Shown: piece after piece, positions 60,901-64,000 of the stretch
Numbering within the stretch: the stretch's first letter is position 1
How the letters are laid out: every line of letters begins with the position of its first letter
NCBI GenBank assembly: GCA_024362935.1
Contig: JANCRA010000019.1
Location: 14,256,501 to 14,320,500 of the forward strand
Length of the DNA: 64,000 nucleotides
DNA from: Setophaga petechia
Taxonomy: Eukaryota > Chordata > Aves > Passeriformes > Parulidae
Direction of reading: 5' to 3'
The notes under the pieces: generated by a model
Databases searched by the model: none
What the model was told of the DNA's origin: nothing
Seen by the model: only the letters and a program-made list of their open reading frames with translations
Program-made: the position numbers and the translations under genes

Positions 60901-62544
60901 GCTCTTCAATGAAAGACAAAAACTATGGTTATCATCTGGACCAGAATACAAATACATGCTAACAATTTAAAAATCATTTTGGGTCATTCAGGAAACATGA
61001 AACAAGCTAGCTGTTTGGAAATGCAGTAGTCTTCTCCTTTAGTAAATATGCCTGAGAAAGTTAACCTGTAAAGACACCAGCTTTTAAACTCTAAAACACA
61101 AAGAGCTTTCTAGGCTGAAATGGTGAAGAGACCTGTGATATGCACCTGACAGGCCACTGAGCCATTTCCCACAGAGATTCTGTTCACTGCTCCACCTCAG
61201 CTCAGCCATCCAGCAGTGGCAGAGTTTCACATCAATACCAGGCTTATTGAAGTGAGGTGTTAAAAAGCATGCTAAGATGATGTAAAACCAGCAGTTACAT
61301 ACACAGTGGAGAGATGTTAATAATCAAGATTCCGTACCAAATTCCTTGCTTTGTATTAGGGCTGAGCAAAAAGTAGTAGTCTGGTTCAGGGATGAAAAAG
61401 ACTATATTTTTTGGCTCAAGGTAAGACCCTTTAAAAACAGTTTCTACAAAAGCATCTAGAATCAAAGCATGAGAAAAAAAAACCCAGGACAAACACAACT
61501 AATAATTTTACAGTAACCACATACTTTAGGCAAGGAGGACCCAAAACAGTAACATAAATTGTGCATTGGTTCTATGAAAATAAACCATTACTAGGAGACA
61601 CAAGCAATCTGACAAGATGTGAAAGTGAGCAGTGAAAACTTCATGGATTGAATTTCTTTTCATCAGAATTAATCTGTTTCTACTGCAGGCAAGTAATAAA
61701 TGGAACTCAGGAAAACTGAATTCCTAATAGCAGCTTAACTCTACTACAGTGAAGCGGAGGCTATTACTGTTTCTTTCATTAAGAGACATTCAAATGAATG
61801 AAGCAAAAATGACATTTCAAAAATGAAGACCAAAAGAAAGCTGAATGTACATTTTAGACAAAAACAGTGTTAGGTCAAATTCACAACCGGTGATATCTGA
61901 TGCAAGAAAAAGTAATTTAACTATGCTGCTTATACCAACAAAACATCTGACACTATTTCTTGAATTCTAGCAGCTTTTTTAAAGTCACTCAACAACTGCA
62001 TACCTTGTAAATTACATGGGACAAAAAAGTTCATTATCAGGCATGCAAAAGGAACCTCCCATTTTTAGAATTTAGTTACATGATCAAATTACATATGCTA
62101 AAGCATACAAAACCAACTCTTCAAATGAAGCAAATTCACAATTCTGAAAAGGGAAAAAACTCCAGACAAAACAAAAACTCAAAACAAAAACCTGTGACAG
62201 GAACAAGTATATTTCTACATATATCTCTGACAGTTCAACACTGTAAAATGAGCCACTATCCATACACATGTGTAATTCTGCATGTAATGGGATAGGGAAG
62301 AGGCTTCCTCTTCCTAACTTCCACACCACAGAAATGACTGGATGTACTACAGAGGCTGCTACTGTCCTATGATATATAGGGTACTTGGCATTGCTGGATG
62401 CAGTGTTCAAGGACTCAGGCACTGACCCAGCATGTTTTATCTTACATTCTCTAGTATTGACTATGATGGCAAAAACATTCTGCATTGCTCTGACACCAGC
62501 TTGGCTTCTAGGCTGCACCTTCTGAACAAAACACCATTCTCAGG
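57938..62544. other. Unique AT-rich DNA between the two ERVs, no gene recognised
   Basis: About 4.6 kb. The largest frame is 144 codons on the minus strand (62084-62518), with no recognisable domain. Several AATAAA or its complement occur, as expected in AT-rich DNA. I cannot support a 3' UTR or exon here. Confidence 0.5.
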
Positions 62545-62975
62545 TGTCCTGGTTCCAGCCAGGAAAGGGTTAACTTTTGCAGTAGCCAGGAGGAGGCATG
62601 ACTAGGACCTGGAGGCTATTCTCTAACACCTCACATCACTGCTGCAGGGAGGGAGCCTCTTCAGGGGATAAAGGGGACCCTTTTGGTCAAGCAGTGTGGC
62701 AGAGGGAGTGGCTGGGTATTGTCTATTGGTGGGGGGGTCCTGTGTGATTCTTGTACTCTCTGTCACTAATATTGGTCAAATACTTATCTCACGGCTGTTT
62801 CCAATAAGTTGTTCTTATCTCAACCTGTGATCTTTGACTTTTGTGCTTCCAATTTTCCTCTGCATCCAGTTTAAGGGGTGGGAGGAGGGGGAGGGAGGAG
62901 CAAGTGAGTGGCATGTGGTTTGGAGAGTCTCAGCGGGAGCACTAAATTGGGGACTACGATTCCTAAATCACTACA
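62545..62975 (+). repeat. 5' LTR of the right-hand ERV
   Basis: Begins TGTCCTGGTTCCAGCCAGG and ends CTAAATCACTACA, about 430 bases, with TG...CA ends. GGGGATAAAGGGGAC near 62657 is TATA-like. G-rich tracts occur near 62730 and 62876-62900. It does not align with the 55616 LTR family apart from the general TGTCCTGG-type start. Only one flank is visible, so a target duplication cannot be tested. The left flank is TCTCAGG. Confidence 0.75.
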
Positions 62976-62982
62976 GCCTTAT

Positions 62983-63000
62983 TGGGCACCCAGTGTGTGG
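62983..63000 (+). other. Primer binding site, Lys-tRNA-like
   Basis: TGGGCACCCAGTGTGTGG lies seven bases after the LTR end. It resembles the Lys-tRNA primer site of class II retroviruses (TGGCGCCCAACGTGGGG type) with several changes. The 7-base gap is longer than usual, so the LTR end may be a few bases further right. Confidence 0.55.
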
Positions 63001-63180
63001 CATCAAGGGTTGAGGTAACAACAGATCTGTCCAGAGCAGCTTGGAAACAAATTCAATCTAAGCATTTGTTGCATTAACTCCAGAGCCACTGGTCATAATG
63101 CTGCTTGGTCAGTTCATGTGGTTGTGGTACCTAACCCTGCATTCACATAATCCCCTATATTCCCATATGTGGTCCTTGTG

Positions 63181-63516
63181 ATGTCCTTTTTCAGAGCAGG
63201 GAGAAGGACTGGAGTTGCTTTTTTGCTGTATTATGGGATATCAGTCTATGACCGATCAAGGGCAATGAGCATAATTTTGAAAGTGTATTCAGTGCTGCTC
63301 TCCTACCTTTACTTTAGGCACTGTCTTTGGGAGTCAATTAATAATCACACTCAGTCTGTAGGGGAACAGGGGCAGATGATTTTCCCCAGTCTTTCACCTC
63401 CTTCTCCTCCTTCAGCTGTTACAACAGCTTTTGAGAATTTTGAATTTTCCTTGGATGCTCAGGAAAGCATGTTCTTGTTGCTAAGACTCAATGGTCTCAG
63501 TCCACACCATGTTTAG
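63181..63516 (+). pseudogene. gag leader / N-terminal remnant of the right-hand ERV
   Basis: An ATG at 63181 opens a frame of about 111 codons starting MSFFRAGRRTGVAFLLYYGI, with a hydrophobic middle and a proline/serine-rich stretch (about residues 73-81), ending at a TAG just after 63513. Related avian ERVs have a colinear sequence upstream of the conserved part of gag. In this copy the frame stops before joining that part, so it is a remnant. The longer plus-strand frame sometimes drawn from 63169 relies on a GTG start and is not credible in a vertebrate. Confidence 0.45.
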
Positions 63517-64000
63517 AGTCAAGAAACAGATTTCTAGGAAGTTCATTCAGAGATCTGCCCCAAGGGTGGACAGTCATGAGTGGCATGAAATGTGGCAAAA
63601 AATGAAGCTTTTTTTTTTGAATTTTCTGCTCCAATGGTTTGGAAGTTCATCCCTGAACCGCTACAGGATCCTGCTAAAGTGACAGAGTATTTGCAAGGAG
63701 CATGCTCTGGCAGCCCAAGAAAGAGGTAACTTATTGCAGTGTGCTGGGCCTGGCTACTCTTTACTGGACACAGTCCAACAGTGGACTGCACCCTCAGGGG
63801 AAAGAGGAAGAAAACAGACCTACAGGCACTGTGGCCTGATTTGCAGTTGAACCCAAGGAATCACCTGTGCCAGTAGTAGTTGTCCCTATACAGAAGAAGA
63901 AATTCAAATCAGCTCACTTAGTAAGGGATAAAGAGGAAGTAGAGCCCTCAAAACAGGAGGAAGAGGCAGGGCCAGATACAATCACCTGATCCCTATTCCC
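63517..64000 (+). pseudogene. Degraded gag segment of the right-hand ERV (partial)
   Basis: Codons around 63664-63696 read DPAKVTEYLQG, which belongs to the gag region of this avian ERV family as I know it. Directly after, an extra base (GGAGCATGC) shifts the frame, a second indel follows near 63727, and another near 63748, so the reading register changes at least three times. From about 63890 a lysine- and glutamate-rich stretch (QKKKFKSAHLVRDKEEVEPS) is readable, but TGA at 63987-63989 interrupts it; the CTGA context suggests decay of a CpG. The main structural part of Gag would follow past 64000. This copy cannot make Gag from here. Confidence 0.6.

Larger units (their letters stand above)
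62545..64000 (+). mobile_element. Avian ERV provirus, 5' part, runs off the window
   Basis: A plus-strand endogenous retrovirus: 5' LTR (62545-62975), primer binding site (62983-63000), untranslated leader and a degraded gag region to the right edge. The LTR type and the gag segment from about 63660 match an ERV family I know from many bird genomes. The gag frame is broken (see the gag entry), so no functional Gag can be made from this copy. pol, env and the 3' LTR, if present, lie beyond 64000. The Lys-type primer site points to a class II (beta-like) relation, but ERV naming in birds is not uniform, so I leave the class open. Confidence 0.8.

Noticed and set aside
62084..62518. 144-codon minus-strand open frame
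   Set aside because: No recognisable family, an unremarkable hydrophobic stretch, and no flanking exon signals. Its 5' end nearly abuts the ERV LTR, but in the opposite direction.

Overview
The window is about 64 kb of AT-rich vertebrate nuclear DNA with no intact protein-coding gene, no RNA gene and no CRISPR array that I can support. The repeats point to a bird: truncated CR1 LINE copies ending in the avian-style 3' tail, and LTRs of endogenous retrovirus (ERV) families that I recognise as widespread in avian genomes. A neoavian, perhaps passerine, source is an inference from the ERV types. Almost all open frames are short, overlap on both strands and lack domain-like composition, so I read the window as a gene desert or the inside of a very large intron.

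Layout. 1-8340 is mostly unique sequence, with a perfect 23-bp inverted repeat pair (4396-4594) and a 3 x 16 bp tandem repeat (6851-6898). 8341-10704 is a repeat stack: an ancient CR1/L3-like LINE on the minus strand, a solo LTR on the plus strand, then an LTR of a second family on the minus strand. 10705-21881 is mostly unique, with a CR1 3' end (17361-17453), a weak exon candidate (17882-18012) and a possible conserved element (21036-21170). 21882-22550 is a longer CR1 copy on the minus strand. 22551-55610 is mostly repeat-poor and holds several blocks that look like conserved non-coding elements (27360-27615, 28490-28990, 44210-44290, 51960-52260), two more CR1 fragments (31405-31600, 39401-39537) and a strong short hairpin (36353-36395).

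The last 8.5 kb is retroviral. A compact ERV at 55616-57932 has two LTRs, a 5-bp target duplication (AAAGC) on both sides and only about 1.2 kb of decayed internal sequence containing a diverged tandem duplication. A second ERV starts at 62545 with a 5' LTR, a Lys-type primer binding site and a gag region broken by frameshifts and a stop; it runs off the right edge.

Nothing here forms an operon or pathway. The unexplained signals are the inverted repeats and hairpins, the CpG and homeodomain-site-rich blocks that may be enhancers, and the two exon candidates. I did not find a convincing new biological system.
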